DNA of 64,000 nt. Source: Arthrobacter oryzae (GTDB lineage: Bacteria > Actinomycetota > Actinomycetes > Actinomycetales > Micrococcaceae). Positions 45,554 through 54,513 of this stretch are shown here, piece by piece. Positions within the stretch are counted from its first letter, which is position 1; the number at the start of each line of letters is the position of its first letter. The notes under the pieces were generated by a model. It was not told the origin of the DNA and did not search any database. It worked only from the letters and a program-made list of their open reading frames with translations. The stretch is taken from assembly GCF_030812315.1 (NCBI RefSeq), contig NZ_JAUSSM010000003.1, positions 372,001 through 436,000 of the forward strand. The letters run 5' to 3'. Position numbers and translations under genes: made by a program.

Positions 45554-47074
45554 CTACAGCCCGCCGGCCAGCTTGTAGTACGCAGCGTTCCAGTTCAGTT
45601 CCTTCTTGAACTGTTTGATGGTGGTGCCTTCATCGATGGCCAGCAGTTCGGTCCGTGCAATCTCGGCGAAGTCCTCGAACACGTCCATTCCCACGGCAGT
45701 GGAGAGCACAGTGTGGTGCGCAGCTCCGGCGGTGAGCCAGGCCGCTGCAGAGGTGGCGAAATCGGGTTTCGGAGACCACAGCGCGCGTGCCACAGGCAGG
45801 TTCGGCAGCGGCTCGTCCAGGTCCACGACGTCGACGGCGTTGGCCACGAGGCGGAAGCGGTCCCGCATGTCGGACAGGGCCACCACGACGCCGGGGCCTG
45901 CGTCGGTGTCGAACACCATGCGGACGGGGTCTTCCTTGCCGCCGATGCCCAGCGGGTGGATCTCGACCCGCGGCTTCGTGGCGGTCAGCGACGGGCAGAC
46001 CTCCAGCATGTGCGCACCCAGGATCTTCTCCTGGCCTGGGGTGAGGTGGTACGTGTAGTCCTCCATCAGGGAGGCGCCACCGGGGAGGCCGGAGCCCATC
46101 ACCTTGGCCGCACGGACCAGGATTGCGGTCTTCCAGTCGCCCTCAGCGCCGAACCCGTAGCCGTCGGCCATCAGCCGCTGCACGGCCATGCCGGGCAGCT
46201 GGCGCAGCTCGCCCAGGTCCTCGAACGACGTGGTGAAGGCGGCCGAGCCGTTGGCCTCGAGGAAGCTGCGCAGGCCCAGCTCGATCCGCGCGCTGTAGCG
46301 CAGCGATTCGTGCCGCGCTCCCCCCTCCTTCAGTTCCGGCACCACCTCGTAGAGGCGCTCGTACTCCGCCACCAGGGCGTCGACGTCGGACTCGGCGGCA
46401 CCATGCACGGCGTCGGCGAGCTCGTTGACAGACCAGGTGTTGACCGAGACGCCGAAGCGCAGCTCGGCTTCGGTCTTGTCGCCTTCGGTGACCGCCACGT
46501 TGCGCATATTATCGCCGAAACGGGTCAGCTTGAGCGTGCGGACGGCGGCCCAGCCGGCCGAGGCGCGCTGCCACACACCCACCTGGCGGGAGACCTCCGG
46601 GTTGGACACGTGGCCCACCACGGTCTTGCGGGGAATGCCAAGGCGGGACTGGATGTAGCCGAACTCGCGGTCGCCGTGGGCTGCCTGGTTGAGGTTCATG
46701 AAGTCGAAGTCGATGTCCGCCCAGGGCAGCTCCACATTGGCCTGGGTGTGCAGGTGCAGGAGCGGCTTGCGCAGCAGGTCCAGGCCCTGGATCCACATCT
46801 TGGCCGGGCTGAACGTATGCATCCAGGCGGTCACACCGATCACGGAATCGTCGGAGTTGGCTTCCAGCGCGGTGCGGCGGATGGCCTCCGAATCGGTGAG
46901 GACGGGCTTCCAGACCACCTTGACCGGGACATCGGAAGATGCGTTCAGCGCGGCGGCAATCTCCTGCGACTGCGCTGCGACCTGCTTGAGGACGTCCTCG
47001 CCGTACAGGTGCTGGCTGCCGGTAAGGAACCAGACCTCGTACTGCTCGAGGGACGTGTTGTTGGCGTTGCTCAT
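45554..47074 (-). CDS. araA: L-arabinose isomerase
   Basis: A 506-residue AraA converting L-arabinose to L-ribulose. The family opening [21 protein letters not shown] is intact, and the [17 protein letters not shown] segment and the manganese-site region around [18 protein letters not shown] and [11 protein letters not shown] are present. It is last in the leftward araB-araD-araA operon, 36 bp after araD. Confidence 0.97.
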   Translation of the reverse strand: MSNANNTSLEQYEVWFLTGSQHLYGEDVLKQVAAQSQEIAAALNASSDVPVKVVWKPVLTDSEAIRRTALEANSDDSVIGVTAWMHTFSPAKMWIQGLDLLRKPLLHLHTQANVELPWADIDFDFMNLNQAAHGDREFGYIQSRLGIPRKTVVGHVSNPEVSRQVGVWQRASAGWAAVRTLKLTRFGDNMRNVAVTEGDKTEAELRFGVSVNTWSVNELADAVHGAAESDVDALVAEYERLYEVVPELKEGGARHESLRYSARIELGLRSFLEANGSAAFTTSFEDLGELRQLPGMAVQRLMADGYGFGAEGDWKTAILVRAAKVMGSGLPGGASLMEDYTYHLTPGQEKILGAHMLEVCPSLTATKPRVEIHPLGIGGKEDPVRMVFDTDAGPGVVVALSDMRDRFRLVANAVDVVDLDEPLPNLPVARALWSPKPDFATSAAAWLTAGAAHHTVLSTAVGMDVFEDFAEIARTELLAIDEGTTIKQFKKELNWNAAYYKLAGGL

Positions 47075-47110
47075 GGGGGTTCTCCTGAAGAAAGCGGGCG
47101 GGCTGCGGCG

Positions 47111-47791
47111 CTACTGGCCGTAGACGTTCTGGTAGCGGGCGTAAAGGGAATCGATGCTGCCCTGGTCGATGGGCAGGGGTTCGCCCAGCTGGCGGGAAAT
47201 ATGGACGGTGCGTGCCACTTCCTCGCACATCACGGCGGCCTTCACGGCGGAGCGGGCGTCCTTGCCGATGGTGAACGGCCCGTGGTTCTGCATCAGGACC
47301 GCCGGCGACGTGGAGTTGCGGAGGGTTTCCACAATTCCCTGGCCGATCGAGTCATCGCCGATCAGCGCGAACGGACCCACCGGGATGCTCCCGCCGAACT
47401 CGTCGCTCATCATGGTCAGCACGCACGGGATAGCCTCGCCGCGGGCAGCCCATGCCGTGGCGTAGGTGGAGTGCGTGTGCACCACACCGCCCACTTCCGG
47501 CATATGCCGGTAGACGTATGCATGTGCCGCGGTGTCCGACGACGGCGAGAACGGCGGGTTGCCCCACTCGCCGTCAGCGGGAGTTCCGTAGAGGTCCGTG
47601 ACGACCATGCTCTCGGGCGTGAGGTCCGCGTAGGAGACCCCTGACGGCTTGATGACCATCAGGTCATGGCCGGGAACACGCGCGGAGACGTTGCCGGCCG
47701 TCCACACCACCAGTTCATAGCGGGTGAGTTCGGCGTGCAGTTCGCAGACCTCTCGCCGGATCTGCGCGATGGCTTCAAGGAGGCTGCTCAT
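47111..47791 (-). CDS. araD: L-ribulose-5-phosphate 4-epimerase
   Basis: A 226-residue class II aldolase-fold epimerase making D-xylulose 5-phosphate from L-ribulose 5-phosphate. Zinc ligands are in VVHTHSTYATAWAARGEAIPC and the later LMQNHGPFTIG. TAGNVSARVPGHDLMVIKPSGV is the phosphate-binding region. It overlaps the araB stop by four bases, indicating coupling. Confidence 0.95.
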   Translation of the reverse strand: MSSLLEAIAQIRREVCELHAELTRYELVVWTAGNVSARVPGHDLMVIKPSGVSYADLTPESMVVTDLYGTPADGEWGNPPFSPSSDTAAHAYVYRHMPEVGGVVHTHSTYATAWAARGEAIPCVLTMMSDEFGGSIPVGPFALIGDDSIGQGIVETLRNSTSPAVLMQNHGPFTIGKDARSAVKAAVMCEEVARTVHISRQLGEPLPIDQGSIDSLYARYQNVYGQ

Positions 47792-49548
47792 GCGGACACT
47801 TCCTCTGCGGCCGATTCGGCGGACGCGGCGTTCTGCTGAGGGGCGCCCGCGGCGGCGGCAAACGACGGCCTCGCCGCACGCTGGATCGCCTTGAGGCGGT
47901 GCATCACGCTGTTGGTGCCGCGGCCGAAGTAGTCGTGCAGCGTGCGGTACTCCTGGAAGAGCTTTTCGTAGGCGGCAACATTTTCCGGAATGGGAATGTA
48001 GATGCTGCCGGGCTCCGAACCCATGGCAGCGGCAGCGGCACGGATATCCTCGTAGTGACCTGCGGCCACGGCGGCGTGGATGGCCGACCCCAGGGCGGGT
48101 CCCTGGGTTGAGCCGATGGTGGAGAGCGGCAGGCCGGTGATGTCCGCGTAGATCTGCATGAGCAGTTTGTTTTTGAGCAGGCCGCCGGCGACGATGAATT
48201 CCCTGACGGGCACTCCCGAGTCGCGGAAGGCGTCCACGATGGTGCGCGTGCCGAAGGCCGTGGCCTCCAGCAGTGCCCGGTAGGTGTCTTCAGGCTTGGT
48301 GGCGAGGGTCTGGCCCACCACGACGCCGGAGAGTTCGTGGTCCACCAGTACGGAGCGGTTGCCGGAGTGCCAGTCCAGGGCAATGAGCCCGTGTTCGCCG
48401 ATGGCCTGGCGGGAGGCCAGTTCCGTGAGGTATTCATGGATGCCCAGGCCTGCGGCTTCCGCTGCCTGGTGGTATTCGGGCGGGACGCCGTTGCTGGTGA
48501 ACCAGCCGAAGATGTCTCCCACACCGCTTTGGCCGGCTTCGTAGCCCCACAGCCCGTCGACGATTCCGCCGTCAACCACGCCGCACATGCCCGGGACTTC
48601 ACGAAGCTCGGCGCCGTTCATGACGTGGCAGGTGGAGGTTCCCATGATGGCCACCAGCTGCCCGGGCTCCACTGCCTTGGCTGCGGGCGCCGTGACATGG
48701 GCGTCCACGTTGCCCACTGCGACGGCGATGCCCTCCGGCAGCCCGGTCCAGGCTGCCGCCTCGGCCGTCAGGTAGCCGGCGGCATCGCCCAGCCGGCCGA
48801 TGGTGTGGGCCAGCTTGGCGCTGACAAAATCCCTGAAATCCGGGTTCAGGGCGGACAGGAATTCCTCGGACGGGTAGCGGCCGTCCTGGTAGATGCCCTT
48901 GTATCCCGCGGTGCAGGCGTTGCGGACGTAGTTGCCGCACAGCTGCCAGACGATCCAGTCGGCCGCTTCCACCCAGTGGTCCATTTCGGCGTAGGTTTCC
49001 GGGTCCTCCTCCAACAGCTGCAGGCCCTTGGCGAACTCCCATTCGGAGGAGATAAGCCCGCCATAGCGAGGCAGCCAGTTCTCACCGAGTTCCGCGGCCA
49101 GGGCGTTGATGCGGTCCGCCTGCGGCTGGGCGGCATGGTGGCGCCACAGCTTCACATAGGCGTGCGGGCGGTTGGCGAATCCGGGCAGTTCGTTCAGCGG
49201 CGTACCGTCCGCCTTGACGGGAACCATGGTGCAGGCCGTGAAGTCGGTGGCGATTCCCACCACGGCGGCGGGGTCGATCCCGGCGTCGGCGATGGCCGCG
49301 GGAACTGCCCGGCGGAGCACGTCGCGGTAGTCGTTGGGCACCTGCAGGGCCCACTCGCCGGGCAGGCGGGCGGCTGTTCCATCCGCCAAATCGGCCGGGA
49401 GCGCATCGGTGACAACGGCGTGCGGGTATTCAAATACGCCGCTGCCCAGTTCCTTGCCGTCCCGGACGCGGACCACCACGGCCCGTCCGGACAGCGTGCC
49501 GTAGTCGACGCCGATCACAAAGCTGTCTGAACCGTCTGTGACGTCCAT
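47788..49548 (-). CDS. araB: L-ribulokinase
   Basis: A 586-residue FGGY-family kinase phosphorylating L-ribulose. The N-terminal FVIGVDYGTLSGRAVVVRV is the ribulokinase phosphate-binding motif. TDFTACTMVPVKADGTPL and the C-terminal EFIVAGGLLKNKLLMQIYADI are characteristic. ATG 49548 has a strong GGAGG six bases upstream. It is the first gene of the arabinose operon, 43 bp downstream of a perfect palindromic operator. The last ~40 residues are Ala-rich and extend beyond the usual end. Confidence 0.95.
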   Translation of the reverse strand: MDVTDGSDSFVIGVDYGTLSGRAVVVRVRDGKELGSGVFEYPHAVVTDALPADLADGTAARLPGEWALQVPNDYRDVLRRAVPAAIADAGIDPAAVVGIATDFTACTMVPVKADGTPLNELPGFANRPHAYVKLWRHHAAQPQADRINALAAELGENWLPRYGGLISSEWEFAKGLQLLEEDPETYAEMDHWVEAADWIVWQLCGNYVRNACTAGYKGIYQDGRYPSEEFLSALNPDFRDFVSAKLAHTIGRLGDAAGYLTAEAAAWTGLPEGIAVAVGNVDAHVTAPAAKAVEPGQLVAIMGTSTCHVMNGAELREVPGMCGVVDGGIVDGLWGYEAGQSGVGDIFGWFTSNGVPPEYHQAAEAAGLGIHEYLTELASRQAIGEHGLIALDWHSGNRSVLVDHELSGVVVGQTLATKPEDTYRALLEATAFGTRTIVDAFRDSGVPVREFIVAGGLLKNKLLMQIYADITGLPLSTIGSTQGPALGSAIHAAVAAGHYEDIRAAAAAMGSEPGSIYIPIPENVAAYEKLFQEYRTLHDYFGRGTNSVMHRLKAIQRAARPSFAAAAGAPQQNAASAESAAEEVSA

Positions 49549-49590
49549 CAATTCCTCCAATAGTCTCCGCTGCTCTGCGGTTGTCCTTAA

Positions 49591-49606
49591 TTGTTAGCGC
49601 TAACAA
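49591..49606. promoter_or_regulatory. Perfect LacI-type operator upstream of araBDA
   Basis: TTGTTAGCGCTAACAA is a perfect 16-bp palindrome with the central CG typical of LacI-family sites. It is located between the araB start and the adjacent LacI gene. It probably represses araBDA in the absence of arabinose. Confidence 0.85.
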
Positions 49607-49690
49607 ACGACCTGTCAAGACATGGCTCTCGCTGCATGTGGTGCCAAGGGCAGGAAAACGCCGGCGGGGCGGGCCGGAGCGTGGGCCTGC

Positions 49691-50704
49691 TCAGGCGGGC
49701 GGGGCCGTGCTCGCGCGCACTACGATGCGGGGGTCAACCACTGTGGTTCGGGCCCCAGCGCCGTCTTCAAGCAGCGCCAGCATCATGTCCATGCACCGGC
49801 GGCCGAGCTCTTCGAAGTCCTGGCGGACAGTGGTGAGCGGCGGCATGAAGTAGCCCGCCTCGGGCTGGTCGTCGAAACCCACCACGGAGACGTCCTCCGG
49901 CACCCGCACGCCCGCTTCGCCGAAGGCCCTCAGGACGCCCAGGGCCATCTGGTCGTTGCCGACGAAAACGGCCGTGGCACTGCGCTCGACGGCAAGCTTC
50001 TGCCCGATGCCGTAGCCGCTTCCGGCGCTCCAGTCGCCCTCGACGAGGAGGTCGTCGTCCAGTCCGGCCTCGGTGAGTGCCTCGCGCCAGCCTTCGGCCC
50101 GCTCCGCGGCGTCGATCCAGTCCTGGGGGCCGGAGATGTGGCCGATCCGCTTGTGGCCCTGCTCAATCAGATGGGCAACGGCAAGCCTGGCTCCCAGCTT
50201 TTGGTCCACCATGGCACCGCTGAACCTGCCTTCTCCGCTGGAGCCGACCACCACCACCGGCACGTCCAGGTTGAGCACCTCCAGGGCCTGCAGGGTTCCT
50301 GCGTGCGGAACCAGGGCCACGATCCCGTCCACGCCCTGATCCATGAAATGGCGTGCGGCGTCGGTGATCGAATCCGCGCTGACCTCCCGGAGAGCGGCGA
50401 TGCTCACGAAGTAGCCGGCGTTCCGTGCCGCCTGCTCCACGCCGAGCAGCGTGTTGGCGGGCCCGTACTGGGACAGCTCGCTGGCCAGGACACCTATGGT
50501 GTGCGAACGCCGGGTCACCAGGCTTCGCGCGGCGGTGTTACGCCGGTACCCCAGCTCGGCGACGGCAGCCTCGACGCGTTCCCTGGTTGCCTTGCTCACA
50601 TTGGGGTGGTTATTGATTACCCGGGACACTGTCTGGTGGGAGACGCCGGCGCGTTCCGCCACGTCTTCAAGTCGCGGAAGGCGCCGCTCGCTGCTGTAGG
50701 CCAT
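49691..50704 (-). CDS. LacI family regulator of arabinose catabolism
   Basis: A 337-residue LacI/GalR protein. The helix-turn-helix is LEDVAERAGVSHQTVSRVINNHPNVSKATRERV; the effector domain closes GFDDQPEAGYFMPPLTTVRQDFEELG. I start it at MAYSSERR (50704); the longer frame reads back into the preceding gene. It lies directly upstream of araBDA on the same strand with the perfect palindrome in between, so it is the likely arabinose repressor, functionally equivalent to AraR but without the GntR-type DNA-binding domain of Bacillus AraR. Confidence 0.9.
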   Translation of the reverse strand: MAYSSERRLPRLEDVAERAGVSHQTVSRVINNHPNVSKATRERVEAAVAELGYRRNTAARSLVTRRSHTIGVLASELSQYGPANTLLGVEQAARNAGYFVSIAALREVSADSITDAARHFMDQGVDGIVALVPHAGTLQALEVLNLDVPVVVVGSSGEGRFSGAMVDQKLGARLAVAHLIEQGHKRIGHISGPQDWIDAAERAEGWREALTEAGLDDDLLVEGDWSAGSGYGIGQKLAVERSATAVFVGNDQMALGVLRAFGEAGVRVPEDVSVVGFDDQPEAGYFMPPLTTVRQDFEELGRRCMDMMLALLEDGAGARTTVVDPRIVVRASTAPPA

Positions 50705-50708
50705 ATAG

Positions 50709-52367
50709 CTATTGTGCTCGAGCCTGCAGCGCATCCACGAACACGCCCGGAATGTCCTGCGGATTCCTGGCCACATAGCTGGTGCCGCCAGTGGCTTCGG
50801 AAATCTTCCGGAGGGTCTCGGCGTCGGCGTCTTCGGTAATCCCGATACTGACGATCACCACGGGCTTGGCCGGGTCCTGTTCACGCCGCAACGCCTCCAG
50901 CAGCTCCTCCAGGCTCAGGGAGTCCGGGTCTTCGTTGGCTCCGTCGGTGAACAGGATCACGCTGTTGACAGCGCGGGCATCGTAATTCGCCTTGACCGTC
51001 CGGTAGGCGGCCAGGGTCGAGTCATAGAGCCCCGTGGCGCCGCCGGTGCGCTTGTCCAAGCCGGAGATGTCGGCCACGAGCCGGTCCCGCTGCGTCACGC
51101 CGCCCACCACCTCGCCCATTTTCCTGATGGGATCGAGCTCCACGTAGTCCTGGCTGCCGCCGCCGAGGCCAATGGAAAACGCCCACATCCCCAGCGCAGC
51201 GGTGTTGGGAAACAGCTTGCTGCCCGCAATGGCCGCCTGCTGCGTGAGCTGCATGCGGGTCTGTGTCCCCGCCTGGAAGTTCATGGAGCCTGAGACATCC
51301 ATCACCACCAGCGACCTGAACGGAATGGCCTGGAGGGACCAGCCTTTCAGCGTCCGCTGCACGGTTTCTGTTGAAGCGGGCTTGAGGGCGGCAACGCTTC
51401 CCACGCCTTTCCGGTCCGGGGTGCGGCTGCCGCCCACGGGCCGAAGGCCGCTGTCGGCGAGCGCCTGCTTTCCGTCCTCGGTCGCCATGGCGGAAGCCAG
51501 CGCCTGTGCGGCGTCGGCTGCGGCACCGCCGCGTGCCCGACCCGCGGCGGTGAGGGCCACCGGGTAGTCCAGCGACACGGACCCGGTGTGCGGCACCGAC
51601 GCTGAAAGCCCGGCCCCGGGAGCCGTCTGCGCGAAGGCCAGCCAGGCCTGCTCCGTAACAATGGCGAATCCCCCGCCCGAAACCACCGCCTCGAGCTGTT
51701 TGGCATCGGTCAGCTTCTCTCCCGTGCGTTGACTCTCGCTCTGGGCGAGCTGGGCGGTCGCGGCCTGAAACGTTTTGTCGTCCGCGCGGCCGGCCTCCAC
51801 TTCGGAGAGGGCTCCCAGCAGCGCCATTTCCCCACTGCCGGTCACCAGCGGATCGCTGAACCTGACGCCGGGAGCCTGCAGCGCGCTGAGCCAGGCGGCA
51901 AAGCCGGGGACTTCCCCCTGGCGGCCGACAATAACGCCGGGCGTCGAGGCGAGGGACGGCACAGTGATTTCAGGCGCCGCGGCAGTCACCACCCGCTGCA
52001 CCCGGACCGCCGAATCGGCTACCCACAAGTCCGGGGCATCCTTGCCCGCAGTCACCGAGCCGGCAAGCTCAGGCTGCGTCCGTGTTTCGATGGTGTACTT
52101 CACACAGGCACCGGTGGGCACCTTTGCCGCCGCGCTTTGCAGGGCCGGGGCGATGCTGGCGTCGGCGCCGACACGAACTGCGGCGGGGACGTCACAGCGC
52201 GCGGCCGCGAGGGGTGACCGGCTGCCCGTGATCCAGATGACGGCCGCGGCGGCGACGGCGATGGCCACCATGAGGCCGACGACCATCACTATCCGGGGCC
52301 AGAAGAACGGTGACTTACGGGGAAATCGGCCGTGGCGCTGCGGGCCTGCTGCTCGGCGACCTGACAT
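50709..52367 (-). CDS. Membrane-anchored substrate-binding-like and von Willebrand factor A protein
   Basis: A 552-residue protein. A basic N-terminus is followed by one membrane helix (IVMVVGLMVAIAVAAAAVIW, about residues 25-45). An extracellular region resembles bacterial solute-binding proteins (AVRVGADASIAPALQSAA, PDLWVADSAVRVQRVV), and a C-terminal vWA domain carries the MIDAS motif DVSGSM and FTDGANEDPDS. This architecture recurs in actinobacteria and its function is unknown; metal-dependent adhesion or complex assembly is typical of vWA domains. ATG 52367 lacks a strong ribosome site, and a longer frame to 52529 exists, so the start is uncertain. It ends four bases before the LacI start, so co-transcription is possible. 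Confidence 0.8.
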   Translation of the reverse strand: MSGRRAAGPQRHGRFPRKSPFFWPRIVMVVGLMVAIAVAAAAVIWITGSRSPLAAARCDVPAAVRVGADASIAPALQSAAAKVPTGACVKYTIETRTQPELAGSVTAGKDAPDLWVADSAVRVQRVVTAAAPEITVPSLASTPGVIVGRQGEVPGFAAWLSALQAPGVRFSDPLVTGSGEMALLGALSEVEAGRADDKTFQAATAQLAQSESQRTGEKLTDAKQLEAVVSGGGFAIVTEQAWLAFAQTAPGAGLSASVPHTGSVSLDYPVALTAAGRARGGAAADAAQALASAMATEDGKQALADSGLRPVGGSRTPDRKGVGSVAALKPASTETVQRTLKGWSLQAIPFRSLVVMDVSGSMNFQAGTQTRMQLTQQAAIAGSKLFPNTAALGMWAFSIGLGGGSQDYVELDPIRKMGEVVGGVTQRDRLVADISGLDKRTGGATGLYDSTLAAYRTVKANYDARAVNSVILFTDGANEDPDSLSLEELLEALRREQDPAKPVVIVSIGITEDADAETLRKISEATGGTSYVARNPQDIPGVFVDALQARAQ

Positions 52368-52599
52368 GGGCGCGGTACCTAACTGCTGGGGATCCTGGTG
52401 GGCGGTTGGTGATTGCCGGCCACTACCCGTCGAGTGCGGGAAACCCCAAGATTGGCTGCAAATCCGTCCCAGTATACGTAAGTGAGTGTCATCACATCGG
52501 AGCGCTCTTCCGCCGCGGGGACGGTCCACGGGATCAACGACCGGACCACCTACGCGAACGGGGGCCCGGCGTAGCCCACGGAAAAATGGTCGGAAAGAA

Positions 52600-52619
52600 T
52601 TACTTGAAGATTCAAGTAA
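52600..52619. promoter_or_regulatory. MarR-like palindromic operator before the dioxygenase gene
   Basis: Perfect nine-base arms TTACTTGAA and TTCAAGTAA are separated by GA. The site overlaps a possible -35 TTGAAG (52604-52609), 16 bases before a TTAGAC hexamer (52626-52631). The sequence style is that of MarR-family operators. No MarR gene lies nearby, so the regulator would act in trans. Confidence 0.7.
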
Positions 52620-52638
52620 AAAGTCTTAGACTGGAGGC

Positions 52639-53442
52639 ATGACGCAGACACTTGACCGCCCGCCGGTACTCTTCCTGAGCCACGGCGCCCCTCCCCTGGC
52701 CGACGACGCCCGCTGGACCAGCGAACTCGGCGCCTGGTCCGGCACCTTCGGCAAGCCCAAGGACATCCTGATGGTGTCCGCGCACTGGGAGAACGCGCCG
52801 GTGACCCTCAGCGCCACCTCGCGGAACCCCGGGCTCGTCTACGACTTCTGGGGGTTCCCGCAGAAGTACTACGACGTCACCTACAACGCGCCCCGGGCGG
52901 CGGAACTCGCCACCGAAGTGGAGAAGCTCGTTTCCACCCACGGCCACCACGTGGAACGCGACGAAGGGCGCGGCCTGGACCATGGCGCGTACGTGCCGCT
53001 CGTGGAGATGTACCCGGATGCCGATATCCCGGTGGTCCAGATGTCCATGCCCACCCTGGATCCGCAGGGCTTGTTCAACCTGGGCAAAACGCTGGCCCCT
53101 CTGCGGGATCGCGGGACACTCATCGTTGGCTCGGGCTTCACGACGCACAACCTGCGCTGGTTCAACCCGTCGGCCGGACCGGACACGGCGCCGCCTTCCG
53201 TCTCCAGCGAGTTCGACCACTGGGCAGAGGAAACCCTGGCGGCCGGCGACGTCGATTCCATCCTGGACTTCCTGCACAAGGCACCGGCGGCCCGCGAGGC
53301 GCATCCGCGCAGCGAGCACTGGGCGCCGCTCTATGTGGCCTTGGGTGCCGCCTACGAGTCGGGGGACCTGAACGCCAGGACGGCCATCGACGGCTTCTGG
53401 TTCGGCCTGTCCAAGCGCTCCTGGACGCTCACCGGAAAATAG
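52639..53442 (+). CDS. Class III extradiol-type ring-cleavage dioxygenase (DODA/YgiD family)
   Basis: A 267-residue LigB-superfamily protein. The Zn/Fe ligand histidines are recognisable at H15 (FLSHGAPP) and H49 (SAHWE); H115 (LDHGAYVPL) and H170 (TTHNLRWF) are further conserved positions. The family includes plant and bacterial 4,5-DOPA dioxygenases and E. coli YgiD; the true substrate in actinobacteria is unknown. GGAGG lies one base before the ATG, an odd spacing, so the mRNA may be leaderless or the start may differ slightly. It is followed by a strong hairpin terminator. Confidence 0.88.
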   Translation: MTQTLDRPPVLFLSHGAPPLADDARWTSELGAWSGTFGKPKDILMVSAHWENAPVTLSATSRNPGLVYDFWGFPQKYYDVTYNAPRAAELATEVEKLVSTHGHHVERDEGRGLDHGAYVPLVEMYPDADIPVVQMSMPTLDPQGLFNLGKTLAPLRDRGTLIVGSGFTTHNLRWFNPSAGPDTAPPSVSSEFDHWAEETLAAGDVDSILDFLHKAPAAREAHPRSEHWAPLYVALGAAYESGDLNARTAIDGFWFGLSKRSWTLTGK

Positions 53443-53497
53443 CACCGGCAGGTAGCGCAGGGACCCCAGGCTCGGACAAACTGTTTCCGGACAACAA

Positions 53498-53537
53498 AAA
53501 ACCTCCGGCCTCCTGTTACCAGGAAGCCGGAGGTTTT
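53498..53537. terminator. Bidirectional hairpin terminator between the dioxygenase and tRNA-Lys
   Basis: Arms AAAACCTCCGGC (53498-53509) and GCCGGAGGTTTT (53526-53537) pair perfectly, with an inner TCCTG/CAGGA extension and a TTAC loop. The T-tract on either strand makes it a Rho-independent terminator for both the plus-strand dioxygenase gene and the minus-strand tRNA. Confidence 0.9.
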
Positions 53538-53556
53538 CCACTCTTCGCTAAAAGAG

Positions 53557-53629
53557 TGGGCCCTGTGGGGATCGAACCCACGACCCACGGATTAAAAGTC
53601 CGATGCTCTACCAACTGAGCTAAAGGCCC
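53557..53629 (-). tRNA. tRNA-Lys (anticodon TTT)
   Basis: A 73-nt cloverleaf on the minus strand. The acceptor GGGCCTT pairs with AGGGCCC (one G-U pair) plus discriminator A. The D-arm is GCTC-AGTTGGTA-GAGC, the anticodon loop CTTTTAA on a TCGGA/TCCGT stem (last pair A-T), the variable loop GGGTC and the T-arm GTGGG-TTCGATC-CCCAC. CCA is not encoded. No integrase or direct repeat marks it as an integration site. Confidence 0.97.
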
Positions 53630-53853
53630 CAGCTGACGGCCATGAAAACGGGCGGCGAACGCACGCAATCGGACTGTCAGCCCAGTCCATTTCTGGACGT
53701 TAAATACTGTACCGCACGCCGGGGGCAGGGTTTTACACAAACGGCGCGTGGCGCCGTCGTGCATTCACGGCCGTACGGCAGCTGCCTCCAATACTCCTTA
53801 AGCCGCCCGTCGGCAAGCTCGATAACAGAACAGCACAGGAGTAGCGTGGGGGC

Positions 53854-54513
53854 ATGAGCGAGCAAGCAGGATCCAAGGCCTACGGCGGCGCAAACCGGCA
53901 TCACAAGCCGAAACCTTTTGCGCCCATCGACTTTGAGCCGTTCGCGGGCGGTGCAGACCCTGCACGGGTGTCCGAGGCAGCGCACCTGGCCGCCCAGGCG
54001 CTGGTCCGCCACGGCCGCGACAGCGATGATCCCAAGGTCACCAAGCGCCTGGTCAAGCTCGCGGACGAACAGGGCCTGGAAGCCATTGCCGAAATGTGGG
54101 CCGAAAGCCCGGCACGCTCCCTGCCCGGCGCCCTCTGGCGCCTGTACGCCCTGCGGGCAGCCACCATCCAGGATCCCGAACGCATCTCCGTGTACTTTAA
54201 GGCAGGCAAGGACACGGCACAGGTTTCCAATGTGGTTGCCGGTGCCGCAGAGCCGCCGGGGGCGGACGAAATGAAGACGATGGCGGATGCCATCCTCTCC
54301 GGCGCGTTCGACGGCGAGTTCGACGTCGCGCTGGAACGTTCCGCAGCTTTTTGCCGGGTAGTGGCCCTGGGCCAGGCAACCCTGGCCGACGGCGCCGACC
54401 ACAGCAACGAGAACCACGCGAGCAAACTGACCCGCAACTCCCACCTCCTGGTGAAGACTGCAGAGGACCTGGAGCACGCGGCGAACGCATGGCGGCTGGG
54501 CGAACTGGACTGA
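53854..54513 (+). CDS. Conserved actinobacterial protein of unknown function
   Basis: A 219-residue, largely helical protein with no signal peptide or membrane segment. Conserved-looking blocks are KPFAPIDFEPFAGGADPARVSEAAHLAAQAL, PARSLPGALWRLYALRAATI and a C-terminal LTRNSHLLVKTAEDLEHAANAWRLGELD. I recognise it as a family found in Micrococcaceae and relatives, sometimes mislabelled as an RNA polymerase subunit, for which I see no support. The function is unknown. It is monocistronic, between tRNA-Lys and the phosphate genes. Confidence 0.75.
   Translation: MSEQAGSKAYGGANRHHKPKPFAPIDFEPFAGGADPARVSEAAHLAAQALVRHGRDSDDPKVTKRLVKLADEQGLEAIAEMWAESPARSLPGALWRLYALRAATIQDPERISVYFKAGKDTAQVSNVVAGAAEPPGADEMKTMADAILSGAFDGEFDVALERSAAFCRVVALGQATLADGADHSNENHASKLTRNSHLLVKTAEDLEHAANAWRLGELD

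Noticed and set aside
45713..47644. 643-codon plus-strand frame over araA and araD
   Set aside because: It is a mirror frame of araA/araD with His/Gly/Val-rich sequence; the minus strand encodes the unmistakable enzymes.
53557..53629. tRNA-Lys as a possible integration site for a mobile element
   Set aside because: No integrase gene and no repeated tRNA 3' end was seen on either side.
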